Positions 35,463-45,410 of a stretch of 61,378 nucleotides of DNA are shown here, piece by piece. The stretch's first letter is position 1, and each line of letters starts with the position of its first letter. The stretch is from Clostridium drakei. GTDB lineage: Bacteria; Bacillota; Clostridia; Clostridiales; Clostridiaceae. Location of the stretch: the NCBI RefSeq assembly GCF_000633595.2, contig NZ_JIBU02000026.1, positions 1 to 61,378 of the forward strand, written 5' to 3'. The notes under the pieces were generated by a model. It had not been told where the DNA came from and did no database searches. It worked only from the letters and a program-made list of their open reading frames with translations. Made by a program: the position numbers and the translations under genes.

Positions 35463-36944
35463 TTATTTAAATGGATTTTCATTTTTATAAGGCATATTTT
35501 CCGGTTGATTAAATGAAATATCCTCAATACCCAACATTTTCATAGCATCAAATAACACTTTTCCTACATGTCTAAATGCTATACCTGCATGATGAGGGTA
35601 CCTTTTTGCTATTAGTACATATCTATAAAATCTTGCCATATCCTTAATTGCAAATACACCTATTCCTCCAAATGAATTAGGATTTACATCTATTACTTCA
35701 CCTTCTGCAACATAACTTTTAAGCTGCGCTTCTGCTGTACTTTGAAGTCTAAATAAAGTTATATCTCCAGGTCTTATTACCCCTTCTAACGTTCCTCGTG
35801 TAATATCCGGTTTTTTTTCTGGTTCCAATTGTCTATGCATAATACGTTGATATTTCATAGCTGCATTTTTCATACAACATTTTGGAGTATTTCCACAGTG
35901 AAATCCCATAAATAATTCATTAAGCTTGTACCCTTTAAAGCTTTTAATATTATTATTAAACATATCTTCTGGGACTGAATTATTTATATCCAGTAATGTT
36001 GCAGGCATTTCTGTGGCACAAGTTATAATATATTCACTAAGAGCTCCATAAATATCTGTTTCACAAGCTGCTGGAATTCCTAAAGAAGCAAGTCGCGAAT
36101 TAACATAGCATGGTACCATTCCAAATTGTGTTTGAAATGCAGGCCAACACTTATTTGCAAATACTGCATATTCTGAAGCTCCTAGATTATTTTTCATCCA
36201 ATCCTTTAATGTAATTTCATACTGTGCGAGCCTTGCTAGTATACCAGGATATGCATTTCCTTCACCCAGTTCATTTTCCATTTCCTTAACAATGTCTTTA
36301 ATTCTCGAATCTTCCTTATGATTATTAAATGATTCAAATAAATCTAGTTCTGAATTTTCCATAATTTCTATACCTAAATCATACAAAGGTTTTATTGGTG
36401 CATTGCAAGCTAAAAAATCTTGTGGTCTTGGGCCAAAGCTAAAAATTTTAAGCCTGGAAATACCGAGTATGACTGTTGCTATTTGATAGAAATGAGAAAT
36501 CATATGAGCAATTTCATCTGGTGTGCCTATAGGATATTCTGAAATATAAGGATTTAATTTTCTTAATGCTAAATTATAAGACGCATTAAGCATACCACAA
36601 TATGCATCTCCCCTACCATCTATTAAACCATCTGCTGCTTCCTCAGATGCTGCAGCATACATAGTTGGACCTTGAAATTTTTGTGCCAATATTGTCTCTG
36701 GACCCTCTGGTCCAAAATTTCCAAGGTACACAACTAAAGCATTTACATTAGCATTTTTTAATTCTTCTAAAGCTTTTAAACAATCCTTTTCATTTTCCAC
36801 AATTGTCTCAACTTGAAAAATTTCAATTTTCTCTTTTCTGCAAGCCTCAACTACTGCTTTTCTTCTTTTTTTACTAAGTTCTATAGGAAAACAATCCCTG
36901 CTTACAGCTACAATCCCCAATTTTACTTTTGGAATATTAATCAT
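35463..36944 (-). CDS. L-fucose/L-arabinose isomerase family protein
   Basis: A 493-residue sugar isomerase-like protein. Candidate Mn ligands by analogy with FucI are E295 (AACETDIYGA), D319 (LLDINN) and a His in PHHAGIAFRH (451-459). The N-terminal Rossmann-like domain (GIVAVSRDCFP, VVYLGNFGPEGPE) is typical. It interconverts an aldose and ketose, but which sugar is not known: no kinase, aldolase or transporter is adjacent. It is monocistronic with a repressor-operator-covered promoter, so it is probably sugar-induced. GGAGG precedes the ATG. Confidence 0.87.
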   Translation of the reverse strand: MINIPKVKLGIVAVSRDCFPIELSKKRRKAVVEACRKEKIEIFQVETIVENEKDCLKALEELKNANVNALVVYLGNFGPEGPETILAQKFQGPTMYAAASEEAADGLIDGRGDAYCGMLNASYNLALRKLNPYISEYPIGTPDEIAHMISHFYQIATVILGISRLKIFSFGPRPQDFLACNAPIKPLYDLGIEIMENSELDLFESFNNHKEDSRIKDIVKEMENELGEGNAYPGILARLAQYEITLKDWMKNNLGASEYAVFANKCWPAFQTQFGMVPCYVNSRLASLGIPAACETDIYGALSEYIITCATEMPATLLDINNSVPEDMFNNNIKSFKGYKLNELFMGFHCGNTPKCCMKNAAMKYQRIMHRQLEPEKKPDITRGTLEGVIRPGDITLFRLQSTAEAQLKSYVAEGEVIDVNPNSFGGIGVFAIKDMARFYRYVLIAKRYPHHAGIAFRHVGKVLFDAMKMLGIEDISFNQPENMPYKNENPFK

Positions 36945-36986
36945 TTAAATTCCACCTCCATAATTAAAAATTCAATAGAAATATTA

Positions 36987-37026
36987 TGTACAAGCTTATT
37001 ATACTACCCAAAACTTGTACGTACAA
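36987..37026 (-). promoter_or_regulatory. Isomerase promoter with AraR-like operator
   Basis: On the minus strand, TTGTAC (37021-37026) and TATAAT (36998-37003) are exactly 17 bases apart. The -35 lies within the 12-bp palindrome TTGTACGTACAA (37015-37026), and a matching TGTACAAG sits at 36987-36994 around the start site. The centre resembles GntR/LacI-type AraR operators. A repressor bound at both sites would block transcription. Confidence 0.7.
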
Positions 37027-37163
37027 CTATTTTTTGTTAATTATGTAGTGTTTTGTAATCCAGCACATTATAAACAATTTTCTTAAAATCAATAAATACT
37101 TGTTAACTCTTTCTTTATATCTGTCAAGATGATATATTTTCCATTTTATTACATCGAATTAGT

Positions 37164-37197
37164 AAAAAAAGTTATCAAATTTTAAATTTGATAACTT
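37164..37197 (-). terminator. Terminator after the Lon-like gene
   Basis: AAGTTATCAAATTT and AAATTTGATAACTT form a 14-bp perfect stem with a one-base centre, followed on the minus strand by a run of T residues. Confidence 0.85.
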
Positions 37198-37205
37198 CTT
37201 TATCT

Positions 37206-39581
37206 TTAATTAATTTTAGATTCTTTTAAAATATTATTATATTCTTTTAAAGTCTTCAGCATTTTCTGTTTTACATATTCTAAAATATTTTTATGAGAAA
37301 CATTTATATTTTCATCACTAAATAGTATCTGAATACAATCACAAATAGTACTTACTGAATATATATGGAATTTTCCTTCTTCCACTGCCTCTAATACCTC
37401 TTCCTTTAATACAAGATCATCCACATTAGTATTCGGTATTATAACACCATGCGTTCCATCAAGACCGTCTAATGAGCATATATCAAAAAAACCTTCTATT
37501 TTGTCATTAACTCCTCCTATTGGCTGTATTTCTCCCCTTTGATTAACTGAACCAGTTATTGCTATACTCTGATTTATTGGAATTTCTGATAAACTTGATA
37601 ATAATGCTAATAATTCTGCTGCCGAAGCACTATCTCCTTCTATCCCTGAATAAAGCTGCTCAAACACAATATTTGCATTAAATGATATTGGGATATCCCT
37701 TCCTACAAGCTGTCCTACAAAACCAGCTAAGATCATTACACCTTTGCTGTGAATATTTCCACTCATATCAGCCTCTCTTTCAATGTTGATTATGCCATTT
37801 CTTCCTGCGAAAGTTGAAACAGTTATTCTATGCTGCTGTCCAATTACACAATCACCATAATCTGAAACTGAGAGTCCGTTAATCTGGCCAACTCTTGTAC
37901 CTTTTAACACAGTTATATATTTTTTCTTTTTATACATATCAAGAATTTTTTTTCTAATAAGTCCATGCATTGATTCCTGTTCTTTTAGTGCTGCTGAAAC
38001 ATGTTTATCTTCAACAATTTCACTTTTATCTTTTTTAGCATAATAATTTGCAATATCCACTATTTTAAAAAGATTACTCATAGAAGCAGAAAAATTATCC
38101 TTACTTTCTGCAAGTCTAGAAGAAAATTGCAGTAGTCTTTTAACTCCATCTCTTCTTATGTGATTAAGATTATTTTCATTGATATAATAGTTTAATAATC
38201 CTAGAAGATTAGTTACATTATCTCTATCCTTTTCAATTTCATTATCAAATTCAGCTTTTATTTTAAATATCTTTTCAAATTCTAAATCATTATTTAAGAG
38301 TGCTGAATATATATAGTTACTTCCAATTAATATTACCTTAATTTTTAAAGGTATTTCTTCTGGACTGAGCGTTGAAATAGGAAGTACATCTATATTGTAT
38401 TTTGAATTATTAATAGATATATTTTCTAGATTTACACATTTCTTTAGTAATTCCCATGAAGACGGTTGAGTTAGTAGCTGCTGCGCTTTAATTATAATAT
38501 ATCCTCCATTAGCTTTATGTAAATAACCTGGCTTTATTAATGTAAAATCAGTAATAAGACTACCCATTTTGTTTTCATATTCAATATTTCCAAAAACTTT
38601 TCCTTGAGCAGCTGAATCTGCAAAAATAACTGGAGCTCCTTCACTTTCACTATTATCAACTAAAACATTAACTTCATATCTTTTTAAAAACAATCTCTTT
38701 ACATTTTTTACTTCTTCATTATTAACATCTTCTTCAAAGAAATAGGATATATTTTCAATTATGTCTTCTTTTACTGCATTTAAATAATATATAACCTTTT
38801 CACTACATCCATAACTATTTATTAATTCTTTTATTTTTTCAGAAATTATATTTTCAGCAATTTTATCATCTAAATATTTCAATTCACTTTCTAATTTTTT
38901 TTGAACTTGATTACTTTGTTTAAATATATCAGAGGATATATTTCTAAGTTCGCTTATTGAATTTTCTATAATCTTTCTTTCTTCATCTGTTAAATTTTCA
39001 TATTCATCATCACTTAACTGCTTATCATTCTTTAAGGCAATAAAAACAAATTCTCCTGTCGGTGTCTTTTTCACTGAAAATCCTCTTTTTTTTGCTTCAA
39101 TATTCAGCTCTCTGGATAAATCTAAAAGCATGTTTTCGTACTTGCCAATTATACTATTTTTCTCATTTTCATAATTTTCAGAATCAAAATAAACTGGAAC
39201 TTCTTTAATGATATATTTAATAAAGAAATTCATACCTTCCTTAAATTTAATGGCAGTTCCTGTATTAAGAGAAATTGCAACAGGATTATTGGGATTTTCA
39301 AAATTATAAACATAACACCAATCCTGTGGTGTAGGCATTTTTTTCGCATATTCCTCTATTTTTCTTACAATATACCCAGTTTTACCTGTTCCAGTTTTAC
39401 CAGATATAAATATATTGTACTGCTTACTATCCATATTTAGTCCAAGTTCTATAGATTCTACTGCCCTTTTTTGACCTATTACCATATTGTAGCTTTCCAC
39501 ATCACAAGTAGTGTCAAAATCAGGCATTTCATTAAATTGAAGCTCTAGATCCTTTCTTGTCAACTCTGAATACTGTTTCAT
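37206..39581 (-). CDS. Lon-like ATP-dependent protease (AAA_32/Lon_C type)
   Basis: A 791-residue protease. Walker A is GKTGTGKT (61-68), followed by a long coiled-coil insertion (about 140-300), the rest of the AAA domain (VIFADSAAQGKVFGNIEYEN, GGYIIIKAQ) and a C-terminal Lon proteolytic domain with catalytic S651 (EGDSASAAE) and K694 (GGVNDKIEG). The layout matches the Lon-like family found beside classical Lon in clostridia, not LonA itself. I chose ATG 39581, with GGAGG 8 bases upstream. It lies downstream of the SNF2 gene on the same strand. Confidence 0.9.
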   Translation of the reverse strand: MKQYSELTRKDLELQFNEMPDFDTTCDVESYNMVIGQKRAVESIELGLNMDSKQYNIFISGKTGTGKTGYIVRKIEEYAKKMPTPQDWCYVYNFENPNNPVAISLNTGTAIKFKEGMNFFIKYIIKEVPVYFDSENYENEKNSIIGKYENMLLDLSRELNIEAKKRGFSVKKTPTGEFVFIALKNDKQLSDDEYENLTDEERKIIENSISELRNISSDIFKQSNQVQKKLESELKYLDDKIAENIISEKIKELINSYGCSEKVIYYLNAVKEDIIENISYFFEEDVNNEEVKNVKRLFLKRYEVNVLVDNSESEGAPVIFADSAAQGKVFGNIEYENKMGSLITDFTLIKPGYLHKANGGYIIIKAQQLLTQPSSWELLKKCVNLENISINNSKYNIDVLPISTLSPEEIPLKIKVILIGSNYIYSALLNNDLEFEKIFKIKAEFDNEIEKDRDNVTNLLGLLNYYINENNLNHIRRDGVKRLLQFSSRLAESKDNFSASMSNLFKIVDIANYYAKKDKSEIVEDKHVSAALKEQESMHGLIRKKILDMYKKKKYITVLKGTRVGQINGLSVSDYGDCVIGQQHRITVSTFAGRNGIINIEREADMSGNIHSKGVMILAGFVGQLVGRDIPISFNANIVFEQLYSGIEGDSASAAELLALLSSLSEIPINQSIAITGSVNQRGEIQPIGGVNDKIEGFFDICSLDGLDGTHGVIIPNTNVDDLVLKEEVLEAVEEGKFHIYSVSTICDCIQILFSDENINVSHKNILEYVKQKMLKTLKEYNNILKESKIN

Positions 39582-39620
39582 ACTGTCCACCTCCAGAAAT
39601 TATTCTTAAGCATTATTTAT

Positions 39621-39649
39621 AAATTATATATTTCAATATTTATTGTCAA
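39621..39649 (-). promoter_or_regulatory. Candidate promoter of the Lon-like gene
   Basis: On the minus strand TTGACA (39644-39649) is followed after 17 bases by TAATTT, or after 15 bases by TATAAT. It lies in the 140-base gap after the SNF2 gene. Confidence 0.4.
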
Positions 39650-39721
39650 ATTCCTGCAAATTCCCCTTAAAAATATGAAGTAATTATAAGTTTAATTAAA
39701 ATTAAATTATATATTTCTATA

Positions 39722-42700
39722 TTATATAGTGAACAATTCAACTATATCTTCTTCCGTTAAACTTAAGAATTTCTTTCCATTAAAGGACTCATCTTCTATA
39801 AGAGATCCTATAAGTTTTTTCTTTTCTTCCTGCAATGATATAATTTTTTCTTCAATGGTGCCCTTAGCTACTATCTTTATAACTTCTACTACTTTTTTTT
39901 GACCTATCCTATGAGCTCTATCTGTAGCCTGTTCTTCTACTGCTGGATTCCACCATGGATCAAAATGAATTACTACATCAGCAGAAGTTAAATTTAATCC
40001 TGTCCCTCCTGCCTTTAAGCTTATTAGAAATACTGAATTTTCACCTTGATTAAAAGCATTTACTAGATTTATCCTCTTTTCTGAAGGTATGGAGCCATCC
40101 AAGTAACTAAAATATATATCTTCTTTATTAATTCTTCTTCCAATATTTTTGAGAACAGATGTAAATTGTGAAAAGACAAGTATTCTATGCCCCTGCCCTA
40201 TACTTTTACTTAAAAGTTCTACTAATGCTTCTATTTTCGCACTTTCACCACTATAATCTTTTATTATTATGCTAGGGTCCAAACATAACTGTCTTAGCTT
40301 TGTTATATAAGCTAATATCTCTATTTTGCTATTTTGAAACTCAAAATCCTTTACTTTTTTCTTAATAAGTTCCATAGCATAATTAGCATAAGTCTTATAT
40401 ACTTTTTTCTGTTCATCATTTAGTGTTACAAATAATTTTTTTTCAATCTTAGAAGGTAGTTCTTTTATAACTTCACTCTTTCTTCTTCTAAGTATAAATG
40501 GTTTTATAAGTTTATTTAACTCTTCTATAACTTCTGGAGCTTCATTAAGCCTTTTGTGATATCTTACGCTAAATCTTTTTTCATCATATAAATATCCTGG
40601 CATTATAAAATCAAATATGGACCACAGTTCCATAAGAGAATTTTCTATTGGAGTACCAGAAAGCGCAAATCTATTATGTGCCTTTATTTGCTTAACAGCT
40701 GCTGCGTTTTGAGAATTTGAATTTTTTATGTATTGTGCTTCATCTAATATACAAAAGTCAAATTCTAATACCTCATAACTTTCTAAATCCTTCTTTAATA
40801 AATTATAGGTTGTTATAATAACATCATAGTTTCCTATATTTTTAATTACTTCCTCTCTTTCCGACTTTATACCATATGCAGCTCCTACTTTCACAGTAGG
40901 TGCAAACTTTTCAAATTCACTTATCCAGTTATATATGAGTGATGTAGGTGCTACAATTAAAGATTTACTTTCTATATTAGATACTATAAATGTAATGGTT
41001 TGAATTGTTTTGCCAAGCCCCATTTCATCTCCCAAAATTCCTCCAAAGCCTAAATATTGAAGAGTTTTAAACCAATTATAACCTACCTTTTGATACTTTC
41101 TTAACTCTCCCTTTAAATCACTTGGAATTTGAAATTTCATATTTTTTATATCATGAAACTTATCTTTTACCTCTTTTAATTGATTTTTCCCCTTTATGTA
41201 TCTAATTTTATTTTCTTGCATAAAGCTTTCTAAAAAAATACTCTTATTTTTAGGTACTTCTATAGAATTTTCTTCTATTTCATTATAAGAAATTACATCT
41301 AAAAGTTTCAAAAACTTATTAAGCTCCAATTCCTGTAAGTCAAGATATTCACCGCTTTTCAATTTATAATATTTAAGATTATCCCTAAAAGCTCTTAAAA
41401 TTTCATTGGTCTCTTCTGAACTTATATCCGATATTTTAAAATCCATTTGAAAATAATCGTATTTTCCTGATTTAATTTCTCCTTTTATTCCCTTTGTACC
41501 TAAATGCTTTATTCCTTTAAAGTTTTCAGAATAATATACATCACCTATTTGTTGAAGCTTTTTAACTTCGCTTTTAAAAAACTTAAACATATAATCATCA
41601 TCTTTCAAAAAATAAAATTTTTCATCTATTTCTTCAAAGCCCAAGCTCCTTACAATTTGTATAACTTCATTTTCTTTTTTAGAATCCCTATATATTATTT
41701 TTTCTTTATAATCTTGAAAAATATTAAACTCAAATTGCCCATAATTTACTTTTACTAATAATGTAACTTTTCCTTCTTCTTTATCAAAATAGAAATTAAA
41801 ACTACACTCATCTATTACTATCTTATCTTTTATATTTTTAGATACACTTATGTTATCCGTTAAAAGCTTAAGATGAGGAATTAGTTTTCTCAGTATAATC
41901 TCTTCCTCAGTATCTTCCATGGTTATCACTTTATTTTGGCTAAATATTTGAAGATATGGACTTATCTTATAGCAAAAATCATAATCTGGGAGATATATAG
42001 TTGTTCCATATAAAAAAGCCTCATTTTTAGAATCCAAGCTTATTGGCATTCCTCCTGAGGATTTTAATATATATTCATCTTTTATCTTCTTTAAATCAAA
42101 ATCTATAGGTGGAACATCATGCAAAATTTCTGTTTCCACAGTTCTATAAAAAAACCCTTCATTTAAATAAACTCTGTGTTCCTTTATAATTTCAAAAAAC
42201 TCTCTAACAAAATAATCTGGAATATTTATATATTTTCCTTCTATGAAATTTTCTCTATTCTTAGTAACAAGATTGTTCTTTTCTTCTAAATCCTTTAGCG
42301 TTTTTATAAAATCTATAAGCCTTCTATCCTTTGTATCTAATTTTTGATTTTTTATGTTAAAGGTAAAATTTTTACTATACTTTATAGGAATATTATTGTA
42401 AATACATAATATTAATTGATTTATATCCTTTAAAACATAAAGACTACTAGAGGACATAAAATTCAATCCTATTTTAAACTCAACCTTAAGTTTATCAGTC
42501 CATCCATTTTTATTTATGTATACTTCTATTTTTATTTTTTCCTTATTTTTACTATCATCTAAAAGCATAGATAGTATATTGCTTTTTCTTTTAAATACAA
42601 TTTCTTTATGGGATTCATTTTTATCTAAAATAGAATATTCAGCTAGCCTAGGTAAAGCCTTATAAAAGGTTGCCACCAAATGCTTGCAACAATAATTTTT

Positions 42701-42967
42701 CTTTTTTAACTCATTTTTTTCATATTCAAAACAACTACAATAAGTAGAAAAAATACTTTTTTTCTCTGTATCTATTTCAATTTTCGTATTATATTCATTA
42801 AAAAGATTTTCTGAAATTACATTACCATCTATATGAATTAAATTATCTAAATCTGTAATATCTATAGAAGAAACTAAATCATTACTTAAAACTCTCTGAC
42901 CTTTGCTGTAATTATTACCGCTAGTTTCTTCATTAAATATTTGTAAAAACATATCTTCTCTTAACAT
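39722..42967 (-). CDS. SWIM-domain SNF2-family helicase
   Basis: A 1081-residue SWI2/SNF2 ATPase of the bacterial RapA/HepA-like type. An N-terminal SWIM zinc motif (CSCF, then CCKHLV) precedes a long SNF2-associated region. The ATPase follows: Walker A GDEMGLGKTIQT, DEAQ box ILDEAQYI, SGTPIENS, and in the second lobe VFSQFTSVL, GGTGLNLTSAD and ATDRAHRIGQ. It probably remodels protein-DNA or RNA-polymerase complexes using ATP. GGGAG precedes the ATG. It is divergent from the integrase-like gene and codirectional with the Lon-like gene. The length is normal. Confidence 0.92.
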   Translation of the reverse strand: MLREDMFLQIFNEETSGNNYSKGQRVLSNDLVSSIDITDLDNLIHIDGNVISENLFNEYNTKIEIDTEKKSIFSTYCSCFEYEKNELKKKNYCCKHLVATFYKALPRLAEYSILDKNESHKEIVFKRKSNILSMLLDDSKNKEKIKIEVYINKNGWTDKLKVEFKIGLNFMSSSSLYVLKDINQLILCIYNNIPIKYSKNFTFNIKNQKLDTKDRRLIDFIKTLKDLEEKNNLVTKNRENFIEGKYINIPDYFVREFFEIIKEHRVYLNEGFFYRTVETEILHDVPPIDFDLKKIKDEYILKSSGGMPISLDSKNEAFLYGTTIYLPDYDFCYKISPYLQIFSQNKVITMEDTEEEIILRKLIPHLKLLTDNISVSKNIKDKIVIDECSFNFYFDKEEGKVTLLVKVNYGQFEFNIFQDYKEKIIYRDSKKENEVIQIVRSLGFEEIDEKFYFLKDDDYMFKFFKSEVKKLQQIGDVYYSENFKGIKHLGTKGIKGEIKSGKYDYFQMDFKISDISSEETNEILRAFRDNLKYYKLKSGEYLDLQELELNKFLKLLDVISYNEIEENSIEVPKNKSIFLESFMQENKIRYIKGKNQLKEVKDKFHDIKNMKFQIPSDLKGELRKYQKVGYNWFKTLQYLGFGGILGDEMGLGKTIQTITFIVSNIESKSLIVAPTSLIYNWISEFEKFAPTVKVGAAYGIKSEREEVIKNIGNYDVIITTYNLLKKDLESYEVLEFDFCILDEAQYIKNSNSQNAAAVKQIKAHNRFALSGTPIENSLMELWSIFDFIMPGYLYDEKRFSVRYHKRLNEAPEVIEELNKLIKPFILRRRKSEVIKELPSKIEKKLFVTLNDEQKKVYKTYANYAMELIKKKVKDFEFQNSKIEILAYITKLRQLCLDPSIIIKDYSGESAKIEALVELLSKSIGQGHRILVFSQFTSVLKNIGRRINKEDIYFSYLDGSIPSEKRINLVNAFNQGENSVFLISLKAGGTGLNLTSADVVIHFDPWWNPAVEEQATDRAHRIGQKKVVEVIKIVAKGTIEEKIISLQEEKKKLIGSLIEDESFNGKKFLSLTEEDIVELFTI

Positions 42968-43102
42968 ATTTTCTCCCTAATAATTTAAATTTTAACCATT
43001 TTATTATATCATATGGAGCAAATATTTTTAATTTTCTTCTATCTTAAATACAATAATTTGTTATAATTTATATTAAAGTATATTTAAATTGGGAGCAAAA
43101 AA

Positions 43103-44059
43103 ATGAAAACATTTTATAAATATAATAACTATTTACTAAAGCAAAATATGAAAGATAATTCTATATATCTATACATATACTATTTAAGGAAATTCTTAAA
43201 ATGGCATGAAGAAGTGATAAAAACTCCATTTAAAGAATTAGAAAAAAGTATTGTAAAAAAATATATTAAGAGTATTTCTTTAAATATAAGTGAAAGTTCT
43301 ATAAATAATTACATCAATTTCTTTAAATCTTATAATAACTTTTTAATAAATGAAGGTATTCAAAATGAAATGGTAGTAGACAATTCTCTAAGAGTGAAAA
43401 TTTCAAAAGTCAAAGTTAAGAAAAATAATTACATAGATGAGAAATACATAGAAAATTTACTTCAACAAATTTGCTGTAATGATGGAATAAAAAATTATAC
43501 AATGCTCAGCTTAATCGCATATTCTGGATTAAGAACTGCTGAAGTTATAGAACTTAAATTAAAAGATTTAAATTTTGATGAAAGAATTATGAATATAACT
43601 GGTTCCTACGAAAGAAAGGTTCCTATGAACTCTAATATAGAAAATTCCTTAAAGCTATATTTAAAAGAAATATATACTATGGAAGAATACCTTTTCATAA
43701 ATGAAAGAGGTACTAAATATACAACTTCAGGACTGCGTTGGATATTTAGAAAAAATTGTCCTTATAATAAAGTTACACTATCCACTTTAAGGGATTTTTA
43801 TAAACTTAAGTTAAAAGAGCAAGGCTACATTGCTAAAGAAATAGATGAATTACTTGGATATACTACGAAACATAAAAGCTATACAGATAAAAAGTTAAAG
43901 GAAATGCTTACACCTTCTGAATTTGCAAAAATATTTAGTGTAGCTCCTATTACTGTAATTAAATGGTGTGACAAAGGCTTGGTTAAGGCATACAGAACAG
44001 ACAAAGGTTTTAGAAAGATACCCTATTCTGAGGTAAAAAAATTAAGGACCATTCGCTAA
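43103..44059 (+). CDS. Tyrosine-recombinase-like protein fused to an excisionase-type HTH
   Basis: A 318-residue protein. Residues 1-85 form a SAM-like core-binding domain. Residues 110-265 resemble the catalytic domain: Arg I in YSGLRTAEVIELK (R144), a beta-hairpin Lys (K172) and Arg II in STLRDF (R230). Where HxxR is expected it has S227; the His/Trp position is Y253 (LLGYTT), and Y260 in KHKSYTD is the best catalytic-Tyr candidate. Residues 269-318 (TPSEFAKIFSVAPITVIKWC) form a MerR/excisionase-like HTH. Recombination activity is thus uncertain; it may be a DNA-binding derivative. GGGAG precedes the ATG. No phage or transposon genes flank it. Confidence 0.8.
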   Translation: MKTFYKYNNYLLKQNMKDNSIYLYIYYLRKFLKWHEEVIKTPFKELEKSIVKKYIKSISLNISESSINNYINFFKSYNNFLINEGIQNEMVVDNSLRVKISKVKVKKNNYIDEKYIENLLQQICCNDGIKNYTMLSLIAYSGLRTAEVIELKLKDLNFDERIMNITGSYERKVPMNSNIENSLKLYLKEIYTMEEYLFINERGTKYTTSGLRWIFRKNCPYNKVTLSTLRDFYKLKLKEQGYIAKEIDELLGYTTKHKSYTDKKLKEMLTPSEFAKIFSVAPITVIKWCDKGLVKAYRTDKGFRKIPYSEVKKLRTIR

Positions 44060-44104
44060 AAAATAACAACACTTAACTTTAAGCCAACGTTCGCATAAAA
44101 TAAG

Positions 44105-44157
44105 CCACATGTGGAAACAATTTCCCCATATACCTTTCCTCATGAACACTGTTCATG
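44105..44157. repeat. Cluster of short palindromes after the integrase-like gene
   Basis: CCACATGTGG (44105-44114), GGAAA/TTTCC (44113-44125) and CATGAACACTGTTCATG (44141-44157, 8-bp arms, one-base centre) lie together about 50-100 bases downstream of the recombinase-like gene. They could be binding or recombination sites of that protein, but no direct evidence exists. Confidence 0.45.
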
Positions 44158-44170
44158 TATAAATACAAAA

Positions 44171-44204
44171 AAGATATGCTAAAAAAGTTAAAGTAGCATA
44201 TCTT
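44171..44204. terminator. Bidirectional terminator
   Basis: AAGATATGCTA (44171-44181) pairs with TAGCATATCTT (44194-44204), between the convergent integrase-like and sulfurtransferase genes. The loop is A-rich. Confidence 0.75.
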
Positions 44205-44230
44205 CCTATTATTAAATAACCGAAATCATC

Positions 44231-45175
44231 TTATTTTTCTACAGTTAAAGTTTCATTTCCAGCCCATTCATAGAATGAAGCATCGTAATTTTTTGTTTTA
44301 TCATATCCAGCCATTTTTAATAACAATTCCATATCAGCTGATCTTATTCCTTTAGTACAGTATGTAACTATTTCATCATTTTTATTAATTCCTTTTGATG
44401 ATAATAGTGTTTCTATATCTTTTTGGCTTTTTACCGTACCATCACTATTATATAATTGGGTCCAAGTCACATTTATTGCTTTAGGCAAATGTCCACCTCT
44501 AGCCTCGCCATATTTAGTAGCACCATTATATTCACTAGTGTCTCTAGCATCGATTATCTTTATTTTGCCTAAGTTTTGATTTATATAATCAGTTGTAGCA
44601 TTTATACTTTCATCCATTGCTGAAATTTTAAATATTGCCTGTTTAAGTGCTGGTACCTTTGTATCTTTAGCATATCCTTTACTTTCCCAAACTTTCCATC
44701 CACCATTTAAAATTTTTACATCTTTAATTCCCGCAGATTTAAGTGTCCAAGCAATTCTTCCATCTTCTGCCCATCCTGTTGGAGGTGCACCATAAACAAC
44801 TATAGTTTTTGTACCATCAATTCCTAATTTACCTATAGCATCAGCAAGCTTTGATGGTTCAAGCAAAATTCCCCAACCTTTATCACCAGGTTTTTTATTC
44901 TGCATATCTGTAAATTGCTGCCATGTTACATTAATAGCATTTGCAATATGATTAGCATCATAAGATTTTTTATCTCTTGCGTCAAGAATTATTATACCTT
45001 TATCAAGATTATCCTTTACCCAATCTGCACTAACTAATAAATCATTATGAACATATGTAGTTTCTACAGGTTTTGAGCTTTGCTGTGGTGCAGGGGTTTG
45101 CTTCTGAGAACATCCAACTAGTGAAAATGAACACATTATGACAGTAGAAACAATTAATGATAGTATCTTTTTCAT
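44231..45175 (-). CDS. Two-domain rhodanese sulfurtransferase lipoprotein
   Basis: A 314-residue lipoprotein: lipobox at SLVGC (C22) after a signal peptide, a Pro/Gln linker, then two rhodanese domains. The second carries the active-site Cys in YCTKGIRS (C273). The first has GAPPTGW in that place and is catalytically silent, the usual arrangement in tandem rhodaneses. It acts at the outer face of the membrane; the thiosulfate or 3-mercaptopyruvate donor is unknown. I chose ATG 45175, with AGGAGG upstream, over a start 18 codons earlier. It is monocistronic. Confidence 0.9.
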   Translation of the reverse strand: MKKILSLIVSTVIMCSFSLVGCSQKQTPAPQQSSKPVETTYVHNDLLVSADWVKDNLDKGIIILDARDKKSYDANHIANAINVTWQQFTDMQNKKPGDKGWGILLEPSKLADAIGKLGIDGTKTIVVYGAPPTGWAEDGRIAWTLKSAGIKDVKILNGGWKVWESKGYAKDTKVPALKQAIFKISAMDESINATTDYINQNLGKIKIIDARDTSEYNGATKYGEARGGHLPKAINVTWTQLYNSDGTVKSQKDIETLLSSKGINKNDEIVTYCTKGIRSADMELLLKMAGYDKTKNYDASFYEWAGNETLTVEK

Positions 45176-45292
45176 TTTTATCCTCCTTTTATACTTTATA
45201 TATAAATAAATTATAACATAGTTTACCACAACAGCTTATTTATAAATGTTGTATATATATTGATTTGTATAAATATTATTAATAGTGAATAT

Positions 45293-45326
45293 TAGCAATA
45301 ATATTTTATGTAAAATATTATTGCTA
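45293..45326. repeat. 15-bp-arm hairpin upstream of the sulfurtransferase gene
   Basis: TAGCAATAATATTTT and its exact complement surround ATGT. It is one of two strong palindromes in the 338-base gap 45176-45513, which holds no ORF. It is 118 bases upstream of the start codon. Confidence 0.65.
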
Positions 45327-45410
45327 TATACAATTTATTATCATTTGCTAATAGGAATTTTGTGTAATGCTATTTTACCAAGTATTTGTTTTTCGTAAAT
45401 ACTAATCATA

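Noticed and set aside
43103-44059. Prophage or integrative element
   Set aside because: Only a single integrase-like gene, flanked by housekeeping-type genes; no attachment repeats, phage or conjugation genes seen.
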